In this document: positions 4,476 through 5,049 of the stretch, piece after piece | Numbering within the stretch: position 1 is the first letter of the stretch | How the letters are laid out: each line of letters starts with the position of its first letter | From: Caldisericota bacterium | Lineage (GTDB): Bacteria; Caldisericota; Caldisericia; Cryosericales; Cryosericaceae | Assembly (NCBI GenBank): GCA_026390285.1 | Contig: JAPLGH010000076.1 | Coordinates: forward strand, 1-5,049 | Direction: 5' to 3' | Length of the DNA: 5,049 nucleotides | The notes under the pieces: generated by a model | Database searches by the model: none | What the model was told of the DNA's origin: nothing | The model's input: the letters and a program-made list of their open reading frames with translations, nothing else | Translations under genes and position numbers: made by a program

Positions 4476-5049
4476 ATGAGTCAGGCGCCGGTCGTGAAGA
4501 AGCTCGCCTGTACTGTGCTCATGCTGATGGCAGCCCTCGTGTTCCTGTCCCCCGTGGACAGGGCGGGGGCTGCTGAAGCTGAGCGCATCCTGTCGTTCGA
4601 CAGCGTCGTCACCGTTCACGCGGACTCCACGATGACTGTCCAGGAGACCATTCGGTTCGTCTCGGCGGGGATTACCATTCAGTACGGCCTGTACCGTGAT
4701 TTCCCCACGACCTACGAGAACCCGGGACGTGCGCCTGTGCGCGTCGCTTTTCAGGTCCTCAGCCTCATGCGCGACGGTGCGACCGAACCGTGGCACGCCA
4801 CGCGGCAGGCGAACGGCACCCGCGTCTATTTCGGTTCCAGTTCCGTGGACTTGGAACTCGGCGAGCACACATACGTCTTCACATACTCCTCCGACCGCCA
4901 GCTGGGTTTCTTCGCCGACCATGACGAGCTGTTCTGGAACGTGACAGGCAACGGCTGGGAGTACCCCATCGAACATGCCAGCTGTACTGTCATCCTGCCC
5001 GGAACCGCGTGGCAGCAAATCACCGGGCTCACCGCCTACACCGGGTTAC
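4476..5049 (+). CDS. DUF2207 domain protein, N-terminal part (runs off right edge)
   Basis: The frame is open from the ATG at 4476 to the window end and gives 191 residues. The N-terminus is a signal peptide: Lys8-Lys9, a hydrophobic core (about 10-25), and an AGAA site with likely cleavage after Ala32 or Ala33. The exported part begins with the typical DUF2207 pattern ERILSFDSVVTVHADSTMTVQETI (36-59), followed by QYGLYRDFPT (69-78), a beta-rich segment, YVFTYSSDRQLGFF, and DELFWNVTGNGWEYPI. In the family this outer domain is followed by one or more membrane helices and often a Gly-rich tail, which would lie beyond the edge. No clear Shine-Dalgarno precedes the ATG, only 10 bases after the lemA stop, so translation may be coupled to lemA. 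Cys12 is not in a good lipobox. Function is unknown; it is probably a partner of LemA at the cell surface. Confidence 0.9.
   Translation, partial: MSQAPVVKKLACTVLMLMAALVFLSPVDRAGAAEAERILSFDSVVTVHADSTMTVQETIRFVSAGITIQYGLYRDFPTTYENPGRAPVRVAFQVLSLMRDGATEPWHATRQANGTRVYFGSSSVDLELGEHTYVFTYSSDRQLGFFADHDELFWNVTGNGWEYPIEHASCTVILPGTAWQQITGLTAYTGL

Noticed and set aside
4505..4514. Possible lipoprotein Cys (Cys12) in the DUF2207 signal sequence
   Set aside because: The sequence KKLAC lacks Leu at -3, and the Cys comes before the hydrophobic core, so a normal signal peptidase I site at AGAA fits better.
4452..5018. Minus-strand open frame of 188 codons opposite DUF2207
   Set aside because: It is antisense to a frame with a signal peptide and clear DUF2207 motifs, and it shows no domain of its own.

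Overview
The window is bacterial chromosomal DNA of moderately high GC content, with dense coding, short intergenic gaps and Shine-Dalgarno sites (GGAGG type) in front of most genes. It holds seven protein genes, two of them cut by the window edges. No rRNA, tRNA, CRISPR array or intact transposase is visible. The gene content (YtrA-type GntR regulator with an ABC exporter, LemA with DUF2207, NimA-like flavoprotein) fits Firmicutes, Actinobacteria, Chloroflexi or a related deep lineage. The sequence alone does not allow a firm placement.

Left part, minus strand. From right to left it carries a YtrA-type GntR regulator (2423-2058), an ABC ATPase (2061-1351) and a six-helix ABC-2-type permease (1367-576). 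These overlap by 4 and 17 bases and form one operon. A TTGACA-type promoter and a tandem repeat GTGTAYTAG lie just upstream of the regulator, as expected for an autoregulated transporter. About 105 bases beyond the permease, a further minus-strand gene starts at 470 and runs off the left edge. It is the N-lobe of an APH-family small-molecule kinase (aminoglycoside-phosphotransferase fold). Its apparent promoter places transcription start at or near the start codon, so the mRNA may be leaderless.

Middle, plus strand. Divergent from the regulator, and behind its own promoter (2600-2627), lies a NimA-like pyridoxamine-5'-phosphate-oxidase-family flavoprotein (2661-3158). A DUF952 gene follows 31 bases later (3190-3555), probably in the same transcript.

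The 349-base gap 3556-3904 has no convincing gene. It contains a degenerate copy of the dispersed GTCATTCCCGC / GCGGGAATCCAG palindromic repeat family, three TGTTACA direct repeats, and a promoter for the next operon.

Right part, plus strand. lemA (3905-4465) is followed after 10 bases by a secreted or membrane DUF2207 protein (4476 to the right edge), a gene pair common in bacteria.

Nothing here is clearly a new biological system. The points most worth a second look are the possibly leaderless kinase, the missing switch histidine in the ABC ATPase, the tandem operator candidate, and the TGTTACA iterons beside a repeat remnant.
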